Below, one piece after another: positions 55,301 to 62,715 of a DNA stretch of 64,000 bases. The DNA lies in contig NZ_FCOC02000015.1 of assembly GCF_001544455.2 (NCBI RefSeq), forward strand, positions 1-64,000, in the 5' to 3' direction. This stretch comes from Caballeronia sordidicola. GTDB lineage: Bacteria > Pseudomonadota > Gammaproteobacteria > Burkholderiales > Burkholderiaceae. The notes beneath the pieces were generated by a model. It made no database searches, had not been told where the DNA came from, and saw nothing but the letters and a program-made list of their open reading frames with translations. Both the position numbers and the translations under genes were made by a program. Each line of letters opens with the position of its first letter. The stretch's first letter is position 1.

Positions 55301-58300
55301 GGCAACGGCACGTATTCGATCACCTTCTGGCCGGACTTCGACCCGAACAAGAACATCCGGCCCGATCAGCTCAGGATAAATGAGGCTCTGGGCGAAGACA
55401 ACCACGACTACGTGGAAATGAAGCACACCACGCAGAGCAGCACCACGACCGATCAACTGTTAAGCGCGGGCAATGCAGCAACGATCCAGGCACAGGGCGC
55501 GATCCGCATCAACGCCGACACCGGCAGCATCAACAACGACTCGTCCACGATGGCCGCGGGCGGCGATCTCGTGCGCCGTGCCGCGGGCGGCAGCGTGAAC
55601 GATACGGGTACGGTGCTGCAGCAAACGACCATCGACACTGCGATGTCCGATTGGTACTGGCACCAGAAGACGGGCGGCGACAGCGATTACAAGATCGATG
55701 TGCCCGACGCGATCTCGCAGAGCACGACCACGGTCAATGCCCTGCCCGCGATTGCCACGTCGAACCAGACCGTGCAGACCGATGCGCAGAGCATCAGCAT
55801 CAATTCGGTGAATCGCCAGGGCCAGACCGTGAACGGCTCGGGCGTGACCGGTGGCAGCGCGGACGGCACGCAGCTTGGCGGCATCACCGGGCAAAGCGCC
55901 AGTACGGGCGTAAGCGGCACGGCAACGGACAGTGTCAGCAGCCAAAGCGCGAGCACGGGTGTGAGCGGTAAGCAGACAGACAGCGTCAGTGGCCAAGGCG
56001 CTCAGAGCGCCACTGTCAGCGGCGCGCAGGCGACTAGCGCAACTGGCCAGAGCAGCAACCCGCAGACAGTGGGTGGCGCAAGTGGCGGCATCCCGAATCT
56101 GAAGCTGCCGGTCAGCGGCCTGTACACCTACAACACCGCGCCCGATGCAACCTATCTGATCGTCACCGATCCACGTTTTACGCAGTATTCAAGCTTCATC
56201 AGCAGCGACTACATGCTGGGTCAGTTGGGCCTCGATCCGTCGAAGACCGAGAAGCGCCTGGGCGACGGCATGTACGAACAAACCCTGATCCGCAACCAGG
56301 TCACGCAACTCACCGGGCGCACGTTCCTCACGGGCTACGCGAGCAATCTCGATGAATACACGGCGCTCATGAACAGCGGCGTGACCTACGCAAAAGAATT
56401 CGGCCTGCAGCCGGGTCTGGCGCTCACGCCCGCGCAGATGCAGCAGTTGACCACCGACATGGTGTGGCTCGTCTCGCAGGACGTGACGCTGCCCGACGGC
56501 ACACATCAGACGGTGCTCGTGCCGCAGGTGTATCTGGCGCAATCGAGCACGGTCGATCTGACCCACAGCGGCGCGCTCGTTGCGGGCAACGCGGTGAACC
56601 TGAACGCCACGGGCGATGTGAACAACAGCGGCCACGTGACCAGCAATCTTGCGACGACGATCATTGGCAACAATGTGGTCAATAGCGGCGTGATCGGCAG
56701 CGGCGGCATGACGGCCGTGGTTGCGGTGCAGGATGTGCGCAACACGAGCGGTCGCATCGGTGGCGGCGATGTCATCGTGCAGGTCGGACGCGATGTCATC
56801 AACGAGACGCAGACCTATGGCGTATCGAAGGACTTTGGCGCGAATTCGCTTGTCGGACGCGTGACGGGCACGGGGATCGACGCCATCGGCACGATCTCGG
56901 CAACGGGAAATGCGGCTGTCATCGCGGGGCGCGACGTGAATGTGAATGGCGCGCTGATCCAGACCGGAGGCGATGCGGCAATTGCCGCCACACGCGATCT
57001 GAATCTCGGCACGGCAGCGCTCGTCGCCACGCGAGACGTGCACACGACCGACGCGCTGAACGGCAGTTATGACGCGGTGACGCGCAACCTCGGCAGTGCG
57101 ATTGTCGCGGGCGGTAGTCTTGCAACGATCTCCGGGCGCGATACAACACTCACAGGTGCGACGGTCAGCGCGCACGGTGACGCGACGCTGATCGCGGGCG
57201 GCAATCTGTTGGTCACCGCAGCGAAGGATACGAGTATCCACAACGAGCAGTCGATGGGCGGCAAGCAGGCGCAGCACATTAGTTCAAGTTACGACGAAGC
57301 GGTGCAAGGTTCGAGCGTCAGTGCAGGCGGCAACGTGGCGCTTGCAGCGGGTCAGAACGGCAGCGGCAACCTTGCTGTGCTTGGCTCGACGGTCGCAGCC
57401 GACACGGGCGGCGTCAGGCTAGTTTCGACCGGCGATATGACTCTTGGCAGCGTCAGCGAAACGCACGATGTGCAAAGCTGGGAGCATAACCAGCATTCAG
57501 GGTTCCTCTCTAAAGAGACGGTCAACGATGCCGCGAATTCGCATCAGGTTATAGCTGCTGGTTCGACGGTATCGGGCGATACGGTCATGGCAGCAGCCGG
57601 TCACGACATGACGATCAGCGGTTCGACGGTTGCGGCCACGCATGATGTGGCGCTCGCGGCGGGCAATAACCTGACGATCAACACCACGCAGGACACGAGC
57701 GAGAGCAGCACATTCCACGAGGAGAAGAAGTCGGGCTTGGGCGCGTTAAGCGGCGGCGGCATGAGCTACGGCAACAGCGAACAGAAGGACGCGGCGCGCG
57801 ATAGTTCGGTTACTAACAACGCGAGTCTGGTGGGCAGCACCAACGGCAGCGTGAGCCTTGCGGCCGGCAACGATTTGCATGTGACGGGCAGTGATCTGAT
57901 CGCGGCGAAGGACATCACCGGGAGCGGTGCGAACGTGACCATCGATGCGGCGACCGGCGCGACGCACCACGACGAGACGCACGAGCGTAAACAAAGCGGC
58001 TTCACGGCGGGCTTGGCGGGCGGCGTAGGCGATGCGTTGAACAATGCGGTGTCGCAATCGGAAGGCGTGAGCCGCGATTCGGGGAGCGGCGATAGTCGCG
58101 CAGCAGCGCTGCACAGCATCGCAGCGGCGAGCGATGCGTATACGGTTGGCAGCGCCGCGGTGGGTGCAGCCAAGGGCAAAGGCATGCCGGACATTGGCGT
58201 GCAGGTGTCGTTCGGCTCGGGTAAAAGCCGCAGCGCGTACAGCGAAGATCAGACACTCAACAGCGGATCGACGGTGCAGGCGGGCGGCACGGCGGCGTTC

Positions 58301-60535
58301 GTGGCAACGGGCGGGAGTGCGCCGGGATCGGGCAATCTGACAATTGCCGGATCGAACGTGAGCGCAAACGATGTGGTGCTGGCGGCAAACAACCAGGTGA
58401 ACATCGTCAACACAACCGATACCGATTCAACGCGCAGTTCGAACAGTTCCAGGAGTGCGAGCGTGGGGCTATCGGCGACGACCGGTGGCGGCGCTGGTAT
58501 CTCGGCCTCAATGCAAAACGCCCACGGCGATGCGAACAGCGACGCGGCGATACAAAACGCCTCGCATGTGACGGGCGCAAACAGCGTCACCATCGTGTCG
58601 GGTGGCGATACGAACATCACCGGTTCGCAGGTCAATGGACGCCAGATCACCGCCGACGTAGGGGGTGACCTGAACATGAGGTCGGTTCAGGACACGACCA
58701 CGAGCGCCGCGCATCAGAGCAGCGCTGGCGGCGGCATCGGGATCAATCAGCATGGCGGCGGTGCCAGCTTCAGCGCGCAAAACGGCCATGGCGATGCGAA
58801 CTACGCGGGTGTGAACGAACAAGCCGGTATCCACGCGGGCGAAGGCGGCTTTGACATCAATGTGAAGGGCAATACGGACCTCAAGGGCGCGGTGATCGCG
58901 AGCGATGCCACGCCCGATAAGAACAGCCTGACGACCGGCACACTCTCCTTCTCGGATATCCAGAACGAGTCGCACTACAGCGCGGCAAGTAACGGCGTGA
59001 GCGCGGGTATCGCAATGGGATTCAGTGGCAAGACGGTGGGGCCTGCCTCGGGCACCAATGGCGGCGGTATCTCGCCGATGCTGCCACAGGATGCGAACGG
59101 CGATGAAAGCGCCACGACGCGCAGTGCCGTGAGCGCAGGCACGATCACGATCACGGACGGCGCGCACCAGACGCAGGACGTGGCGAGCCTGAGCCGCGAT
59201 ACGACGAATGCAAACGGCGCGGTATCGAAGACGCCGGACGTGAATGCGTTGCTCGACAAGCAGGCCGACATGATGAATGCGGCGCAGGCCGCAGGCCAGG
59301 CAGTGGCGCAGCGCATCGGCGACTATGCGGACGCGCAGGCGAAGGCTACGGGCGATCCTGAGTGGCGCGAAGGTGGCGACAAGCGCGCTGCAATGCAAGC
59401 GGCGGGTGCGGCAGTCGTGGCGGGCTTGGGCGGTGGCGTCGGAAGCGCTGCGGGCGGTGCGGCAGGTGCAGCCGTCGGCTCGAAGATGGGTGATGCGCTC
59501 AACTCGCTGAGCGATTCGATTGCGGCGTCGAGCCCAACCGGGAATGCGGATATCGATAAGACCTTGGGCAACATCGTAGCGAACGTGGTGGCGACCGGTG
59601 CGGGCGCAGTCGGTGGTGGCGCGGGTGCGTTCTCTAGCTATGATGTGGACCGGTTCAATCGACAACTTCACCCTGACGAATACGCGATGGCGAAGAAGAA
59701 TGCGCCGATCGTTGCCAAGGCACTTGGGATCAGCGTTCAAGAAGCCGAGGGCCGGATTGTGGCGGAGATATTGAGAAATTCGGATCAACAGACAGCGGCT
59801 GCGTCTGGCGGCAAGCACGATTACGAAGTGCGCAGTATTGTTGGATGCCAGAATCTGAATTGCGACGGCTACAAAACCGATCCGAACTTCGCTAATCACG
59901 ACTACAACAGTCAGTACATCACGAGCAATCAGTCGGCGTATAACGAGGGGAAAAATCAGATTGGCATTGGCCAGACATATAACGATCTAGTGAAGGCCAA
60001 CATGAAGAATGACCCTTTCGGCGCGACACTAGCTGGAGTAGGAATGATTGGCCTAGGTGTAGCCGCCGGAGGCGGGTTAGCTACCGCAGCGACAATGGCA
60101 ACGGGCTCGACCATTAGTCTTGCGGCCAACGGCGGAGTACAAGCGGCCGGTGGTCAACCTTTCGAATGGACGAGCTTCGCCTTCGCTGGTGTGACCGGTG
60201 CCGTATCGTCAGGGATGGGCTTTGGTCCGGCGTTGCTGGTCAACGTGGGTGGGGCATTAGCTGGTTCTGCCGCCACCGGTCAAAACCCGAACGCCTCCAT
60301 GGCTGGCGCTACCGCTGGAACGGCCATCGGTTATCCAATTGGCGCGAAGCTAGAAGGCAGTTTAAATAGCGTATTGAATCCGTGGTATCGCCAAGAATGG
60401 AAGGACGTCGGCATGGGAATCTCCGCATCTGTGCCTAAGAACGCTGTGCCTTCATGGTTTGGAGGATTTGGTGGCGGCGTCGTGCAAGAAAAAATTGGCG
60501 GAGCCACGCAAAACAAATTCGAGGGGAAAAAATGA
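49385..60535 (+). CDS. cdiA: CdiA/BcpA-type contact-dependent inhibition adhesin-toxin (filamentous haemagglutinin family)
   Basis: A 3,716-residue two-partner-secretion exoprotein. It has an ESPR extended signal (MNKNNYRLVFSRLRNMLVAV), a second hydrophobic core at 51-66 with cleavage near SNA-Q (72-73), a TPS haemagglutination domain to about 320, FHA-type repeats including four 231-residue units from Arg547, a Ser/Gly/Thr-rich linker (about 2147-2236), the domain with SSDYMLGQLGLDPSKTEKRLGDG, and a second FHA repeat region to about 3240. A Burkholderia-type junction VDRFNRQLHPDE begins at residue 3421; VENN is absent. The last ~296 residues are the toxin: an entry domain, then a Gly/Ala-rich hydrophobic stretch and PWYRQEWKDVG, suggesting membrane activity. 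CdiB at the window end would export it; the overlapping cdiI protects the producer. Confidence 0.95.
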   Translation: MNKNNYRLVFSRLRNMLVAVEETATATGKEAGQTSGQTSPRSKKSQGMIFTLRQIAFAALALLGALPSWSNAQIVSGGANAPGVINTQNGLPQVNINRPSGAGVSMNTYGQFDVQKNGAILNNSPTIVQTQQAGMINGNPNFGPGQSARVIVNQVNSNAASQINGRVEVAGQRAEVVIANGSGISVNGGGFINTSRAILTTGTPNFAADGALSGFNVSRGTISVQGAGLNAADIDQVDLIARAVQANAAVYAKNLNVVTGANSVSHDTLNATPIAGDGPAPGVSIDVSNLGGMYANRIVLVGTENGVGVSNKGVLATQAGDLTLTTQGKLVLTGQTNASGNLALSARDGIDNSGTTYAQQNVTASTLGTLANSGVVAAQQNTTLNAGSIASTGTLGAGVNNDGTIANAGDLVVSAAGALTATGQTEGGGNTSISGASINLAGSNTSANGTLALAASGGDLNASGATTTAGGALVANAAGTLVNDSGRMSGASVQVAAANVSNRSGQLVSGSTLDATAASDLSNQGGTLQSAGALALNAASLDNTAGRIVSLNNDGLDITATGVLNNGAGGEIGANGALSVSASTLANQGKLTAAGDAWVRAQTIDNHGGTIIAGGVLDVASGGALNNQGGTFSSAATTVSAASIDNTNGDIEGDALAVSASGDLVNRGGTLTQFGAADQTIQAGGTLDNTGGTIASNAANLRIDGQAVTNDKGNIQHAGTGTLALNSAGSISNVAGNVVTNGALAAHAAGGLNNAQGTIQASRRADISAASLGNTAGRIVSLNNDGLTVTTTGALNNGTGGTIGTNGALSVTASTLANQGQFTAAGDAWVRSQSIDNHAGTITAGGALTAVSAGALNNQNGTLSGSATSISASSIDNTSGHIEGDVLSVAAAGNIINRGGKLTQYGTTDQTIQAGGTLDNTGGTLASNANNLSVSGQTVTNDKGNIQHAGTGTLSLNSTGAVSNVAGSVVTNGALVAHAAGGLNNAQGAIQASRRADINAASLDNTGGRIVSLNSDGLNIATTGALNNGAGGTIGTNGALDISAGTLSNQGTLTAAGDASVHAQSLDNHAGSITTGGALDVLSTGTLNNRNGTLSGSTTTVSAASIDNTHGDIDGDALSVSASGDLVNLGGTLTQYGSTDQQISVGGALDNTSGTIATNASNLGISAQSISNDHGTVQHAGTGTLAVTTPGAVSNASGSVLSNGALAIQSGGAVDNQRGAMQAAHRATVSSTSLGNAGGRIVSLNGDGLNITATGALLNGESGTIGTNGALNVTAAALSNQGTLTAADDAWVSAQSIDNHTGAITAGGALDVMSDGALNNQGGMLSGAATTVSATSIDNSHGDINGDALNVTTSGDLVNDDGALTQYGTADQSIQAGGTFDNTNGLIATNANALNVSAQSITNDHGTIQHAGAGTLSVSSTGALSNIGGSAQTNGALALTSASLDNTSGTLLAMQAAQINAASGIVNRDGSLYGGKALAISTQGDIDNTRGSVQTSGDLSVDAGGAITNTQGTISANGTHGMTTVTAAHIDNAGGKLTNAGEGATTITASGITNTGGTLGGNGDVTVNAETLENDAGANLVAGGAADLNIAQRVNNVGGTLFGGTALNLNQMSAAVMNDGGAILGGMDIALNVASLSNAGGAIRANRDVSAAGSVSGNGDMIAGRNLALAVVGDYTNDAGNNLHADGDMAVSATGTLTNSGTLAANGALTATGANVVNTADGDINSSSTTVIAANAMTNAGRIEGDTVTTKSATLANTGAIIGNDVTVNTTDITNTGAAAVIAGANSVHLYASDSVTNADNALIYSLGNLEIARDGTRDASGILANQTGTLTNSAATIEAEGDIDIAARTVNNVRTGVVTEAGTPQDAGTTTLTIWTAGLPAGNMGHYYSLLYPEWRWGDGAIGTGVIGHLMHPITVKVQKDQVTNLDSNAQTFSLATPLTDTYQLIALTGDVETRTITNNPVQYYQSLTDNGNGTYSITFWPDFDPNKNIRPDQLRINEALGEDNHDYVEMKHTTQSSTTTDQLLSAGNAATIQAQGAIRINADTGSINNDSSTMAAGGDLVRRAAGGSVNDTGTVLQQTTIDTAMSDWYWHQKTGGDSDYKIDVPDAISQSTTTVNALPAIATSNQTVQTDAQSISINSVNRQGQTVNGSGVTGGSADGTQLGGITGQSASTGVSGTATDSVSSQSASTGVSGKQTDSVSGQGAQSATVSGAQATSATGQSSNPQTVGGASGGIPNLKLPVSGLYTYNTAPDATYLIVTDPRFTQYSSFISSDYMLGQLGLDPSKTEKRLGDGMYEQTLIRNQVTQLTGRTFLTGYASNLDEYTALMNSGVTYAKEFGLQPGLALTPAQMQQLTTDMVWLVSQDVTLPDGTHQTVLVPQVYLAQSSTVDLTHSGALVAGNAVNLNATGDVNNSGHVTSNLATTIIGNNVVNSGVIGSGGMTAVVAVQDVRNTSGRIGGGDVIVQVGRDVINETQTYGVSKDFGANSLVGRVTGTGIDAIGTISATGNAAVIAGRDVNVNGALIQTGGDAAIAATRDLNLGTAALVATRDVHTTDALNGSYDAVTRNLGSAIVAGGSLATISGRDTTLTGATVSAHGDATLIAGGNLLVTAAKDTSIHNEQSMGGKQAQHISSSYDEAVQGSSVSAGGNVALAAGQNGSGNLAVLGSTVAADTGGVRLVSTGDMTLGSVSETHDVQSWEHNQHSGFLSKETVNDAANSHQVIAAGSTVSGDTVMAAAGHDMTISGSTVAATHDVALAAGNNLTINTTQDTSESSTFHEEKKSGLGALSGGGMSYGNSEQKDAARDSSVTNNASLVGSTNGSVSLAAGNDLHVTGSDLIAAKDITGSGANVTIDAATGATHHDETHERKQSGFTAGLAGGVGDALNNAVSQSEGVSRDSGSGDSRAAALHSIAAASDAYTVGSAAVGAAKGKGMPDIGVQVSFGSGKSRSAYSEDQTLNSGSTVQAGGTAAFVATGGSAPGSGNLTIAGSNVSANDVVLAANNQVNIVNTTDTDSTRSSNSSRSASVGLSATTGGGAGISASMQNAHGDANSDAAIQNASHVTGANSVTIVSGGDTNITGSQVNGRQITADVGGDLNMRSVQDTTTSAAHQSSAGGGIGINQHGGGASFSAQNGHGDANYAGVNEQAGIHAGEGGFDINVKGNTDLKGAVIASDATPDKNSLTTGTLSFSDIQNESHYSAASNGVSAGIAMGFSGKTVGPASGTNGGGISPMLPQDANGDESATTRSAVSAGTITITDGAHQTQDVASLSRDTTNANGAVSKTPDVNALLDKQADMMNAAQAAGQAVAQRIGDYADAQAKATGDPEWREGGDKRAAMQAAGAAVVAGLGGGVGSAAGGAAGAAVGSKMGDALNSLSDSIAASSPTGNADIDKTLGNIVANVVATGAGAVGGGAGAFSSYDVDRFNRQLHPDEYAMAKKNAPIVAKALGISVQEAEGRIVAEILRNSDQQTAAASGGKHDYEVRSIVGCQNLNCDGYKTDPNFANHDYNSQYITSNQSAYNEGKNQIGIGQTYNDLVKANMKNDPFGATLAGVGMIGLGVAAGGGLATAATMATGSTISLAANGGVQAAGGQPFEWTSFAFAGVTGAVSSGMGFGPALLVNVGGALAGSAATGQNPNASMAGATAGTAIGYPIGAKLEGSLNSVLNPWYRQEWKDVGMGISASVPKNAVPSWFGGFGGGVVQEKIGGATQNKFEGKK
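51023..53794 (+). repeat. Four tandem 693-bp (231-residue) repeats in cdiA
   Basis: The phrase RIVSLN recurs with its Arg codon at 51023, 51716, 52409 and 53102, an exact 693-base period (residues 547, 778, 1009, 1240). The first three units are very similar throughout (LTAAGDA, SIDN, TLTQYG, IQHAGTGTL markers); the fourth is more diverged and fades near 53770. In-frame period lets recombination change filament length without frameshift. Confidence 0.9.
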
Positions 60536-60783
60536 AACCCAAAACTAGGTCTGATTTGTTCCGCTGGATTTATTTTGCATTGCTCTGGCTCGTCGGAGCG
60601 ACCGCTATCGTAGTCCTGAGCGAATTCGCGGTGGGTCCCGCGTTGCAATGGTTGCTATATAACATGCCCTATCAGTTTCCAACGTGTGAGCGGGTTGGTC
60701 GAATGGCTCTGTTTATAATTTTTATGGGCTTCTTTGCCGGCACGATCACTTGGTTCTACGAGAAAAAGACTTCGAACCGCTAG
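60532..60783 (+). CDS. cdiI: Predicted CDI immunity protein, two-TM membrane protein
   Basis: An 83-residue protein whose ATG overlaps the cdiA stop as ATGA, the hallmark of a coupled cdiA/cdiI pair. It has a basic start (MKPKTRSDLFRW), a first helix at about 12-35, a loop with a Cys, and a second helix at about 57-74, then a Lys/Arg tail. An inner-membrane immunity protein fits a toxin that acts in or on the inner membrane, as known for ionophore CdiA-CTs. The long upstream frame from 60454 lies within cdiA and is rejected. No named family recognised. Confidence 0.8.
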   Translation: MKPKTRSDLFRWIYFALLWLVGATAIVVLSEFAVGPALQWLLYNMPYQFPTCERVGRMALFIIFMGFFAGTITWFYEKKTSNR

Positions 60784-60816
60784 GTGCTTTAAAACGATAA
60801 AACAGGATGAATTTAA

Positions 60817-61251
60817 ATGAACCGAACGACATTTGACGAGATCACTATCAAAGACAACTTCGCCGTCGCACAGGTAGCACTTTATTTATTTGCGATCCTG
60901 CAAGTAGTGATGGCGCTGATGACGGCCACCGGATCAATTCCTCTTGGCATCGCTCCACAGGCCTTGACGATACAGCGCATATCGATAACCACAAACGCAG
61001 TAGTCAACATTCTGTGCTTTACGGTGGGATACGTGCTTTTAGCGCGATGCCTGACTCACTGCACAACGCTTGTCTGGCGCATCGCACTTGGCATATTCCT
61101 GCTCAACACCGGCATCGCCGTACTAGCGATCGCCGCCCAACCTAATCTCTATCCAGTGCTGACATGCGGTCTTTCTGTCGCCGGTGCGACCTCGGTATGG
61201 AACGGACGCGGTGCGATCAAAGACCATGCGGCGTCACTGCCGGTTGACTGA
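60817..61251 (+). CDS. Four-TM membrane protein inside the CDI locus, unknown function
   Basis: A 144-residue protein with about four hydrophobic helices (VALYLFAILQVVMALMTATG; TNAVVNILCFTVGYVLLARC; IALGIFLLNTGIAVLAIAA; a last one near LTCGLSVAGA). AGGA lies 13 bases before the ATG. It sits between the first immunity gene and the orphan toxin module, and its 3' end abuts the exact point where the orphan homology begins (61250). It may be an immunity protein whose toxin was lost, or an accessory protein. More AT-rich in look than the flanking housekeeping genes. Confidence 0.65.
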   Translation: MNRTTFDEITIKDNFAVAQVALYLFAILQVVMALMTATGSIPLGIAPQALTIQRISITTNAVVNILCFTVGYVLLARCLTHCTTLVWRIALGIFLLNTGIAVLAIAAQPNLYPVLTCGLSVAGATSVWNGRGAIKDHAASLPVD

Positions 61252-62014
61252 CAGATTTAATCGCCAGTTGCATCCCCAGGAAAGGACGCTCGCCAAGCAA
61301 CTTGCTGACAAGAGCGGTGGAAAATACACGCAAGCACAGGTCGAAGATCAGATGCGCATTATGGGTGGGTTGATCGGCGATTCGCGTGAATCGGGCGCGC
61401 CTTCAACATTGATTGGCCAAACGCCAAGCGATTCAGGCGCGCAGTGGCAGTACGCTGGTAAAACAGATGACGGAAAACCAATTCTGACGCAGATTACGGC
61501 GCAGCCCGATCAAGGATTGCAGAGCTACATTCTGACGAACGCTGGATCGATGCCGGGCGGTGACGTGCCGAATATTGTGTATGACCAGATCGGTAAAAAA
61601 GGCTTTAGCGTGGACTTACGGGGGCCGTTCACGAAGTTCGATCAGTCGGACGCGGATTATGTGCGCGATACGGCAGCGGGCGCGGCCTCAATGATTTCTA
61701 CGAATGCGGGACGCATTGGTTCAGCAGCTGCAACGGCAGCAGTGCTACCAACACCTTATACGCCAATCTTCGAGGGATTAGCCTTTGGAGCAACTATTAC
61801 AGGATGGGCCGCGGATTTCGCGGCGCAAATGGCTCGGCCCAATCCTGGCGCTTATGTGGCCGGGGGTATCGTGGACCTTACACTCGGTGGCATGGCGAAT
61901 AAGTACCCGTTGGCGGGAACTTTCTTTACTGAATCTGGAAACTGGATCAAGAACACTACAGCGTTTAATGATGCCAGTAAAAAACTTAACGACGCGGCCA
62001 AAAACAAAAAATGA
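61250..62014 (+). pseudogene. Orphan (displaced) CdiA-CT toxin module without its own start
   Basis: From 61250 the frame reads DRFNRQLHPQERTLAKQL, matching the junction of the full CdiA (DRFNRQLHPDEYAMAKK at residue 3422) and then diverging completely, as toxin modules do. It encodes about 254 residues ending NDAAKNKK, with a central region PNIVYDQIGKKGF..DLRGPF and a hydrophobic Gly/Ala stretch (AAATAAVLPTPYTPIFEGLA). Upstream in-frame sequence lies inside the preceding gene on another frame, so there is no natural start. At the DNA level the shared junction differs at most third positions from cdiA, so it was acquired, not copied locally. Recombination at the junction could swap it into cdiA. 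Confidence 0.8.
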
Positions 62015-62271
62015 AAATCATAAGCAATGGCAATTTCACGGCTTGGTTCCGTATCCTCTTGTGGGCCGTTGGCATAGTAATAGCAGCGAGCTCTTATTTC
62101 TTTTTTACTGGTTTAGTCATGTTCATCGGTGTCGTGATTGGGATGCTTGTCCTAGCAACGGGTACGTATGCAGAGCGCGCCAGTTTGCTTCACATTAAGC
62201 CTTTCGACAACAGCTACGAGAAAGCTCGTAGGAGCTACGAAGCGAAGGATAGCGATCAAAGCAAGCCCTAA
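62011..62271 (+). CDS. Immunity protein of the orphan CdiA-CT, two-TM membrane protein
   Basis: An 86-residue protein overlapping the orphan toxin stop as ATGA (62011-62014), repeating the arrangement of the main cdiA/cdiI pair. Two hydrophobic helices lie at about 15-32 (LLWAVGIVIAASSYFFFTG) and 35-52, then a charged tail ending SDQSKP. It is the cognate immunity gene by position and probably still made from the locus transcript, giving resistance to neighbours that use this toxin. Not alike in sequence to the first immunity protein. Confidence 0.75.
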   Translation: MKIISNGNFTAWFRILLWAVGIVIAASSYFFFTGLVMFIGVVIGMLVLATGTYAERASLLHIKPFDNSYEKARRSYEAKDSDQSKP

Positions 62272-62283
62272 TGACCACCATTT

Positions 62284-62422
62284 ATCTGACGCACAGCGGC
62301 GCGCTCGTTGCAGGAAACGCGGTGAGCGTGCTGCGTCGTTATTAGTTTATGGAGTAGGCAAGATTGCAGACGCTGCGTTCACTGGCTTGGTGCGGTATAT
62401 CCAAATCAAAAAGAACCCATAG
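62284..62422 (+). pseudogene. Remnant: cdiA fragment joined to a truncated downstream reading frame
   Basis: Bases 62284-62325 match cdiA 56556-56597 at 39 of 42 positions (encoding LTHSGALVAGNAV), but the flanks do not. Directly after it a different frame reads RAASLLVYGVGKIADAAFTG and stops at 62422 after IQIKKNP. This looks like the scar of an older CdiA-CT exchange or a deleted toxin/immunity module. Not expected to make a functional protein. Confidence 0.6.
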
Positions 62423-62609
62423 CAAAACACCCAGTCTTGCGCAAAGTCCGTTGTTTGTGGTGGGTGGTTCAAGCTGGCGTGACGACAAGTTAGACCATCA
62501 AGCTTTTGGCGAGATCCAAGTGTCTCCACACTTTAGTTGTGTTATCACCCGCGTCCATCCTCCAAGATCGACGCCATATAACGCTCTGAAGGCCTTAACA
62601 AATTTGATC

Positions 62610-62643
62610 GACGTGCCTATCCAAGTCAGCCGATAGGCACGTC
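62610..62643. terminator. Inverted repeat, possible terminator after the orphan module
   Basis: GACGTGCCTATC and GATAGGCACGTC form perfect 12-base arms around a 10-base loop. No T-run follows on the plus strand; on the minus strand AAATTTG follows. It lies after the remnant and 73 bases before the lipoprotein gene, so it could separate cdiAI from cdiO/cdiB or be a boundary of the inserted modules. The 187 bases before it hold no gene I can support. Confidence 0.4.
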
Positions 62644-62715
62644 CGGCTACGCATTCAACCACTGGTCTCTTCTGCACGCATGCGCGGAAGAGACCTTACA
62701 TAAAGAGGAATAAGG

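Noticed and set aside
60454-60531. Upstream extension of the cdiI frame
   Set aside because: It lies inside the cdiA coding region in another frame; the ATGA overlap gives a normal coupled start.
62423-62636. Open frame across the region after the cdiA remnant
   Set aside because: Part of a longer frame without a convincing start and with no recognisable protein features; could be a toxin/immunity relic but cannot be supported.
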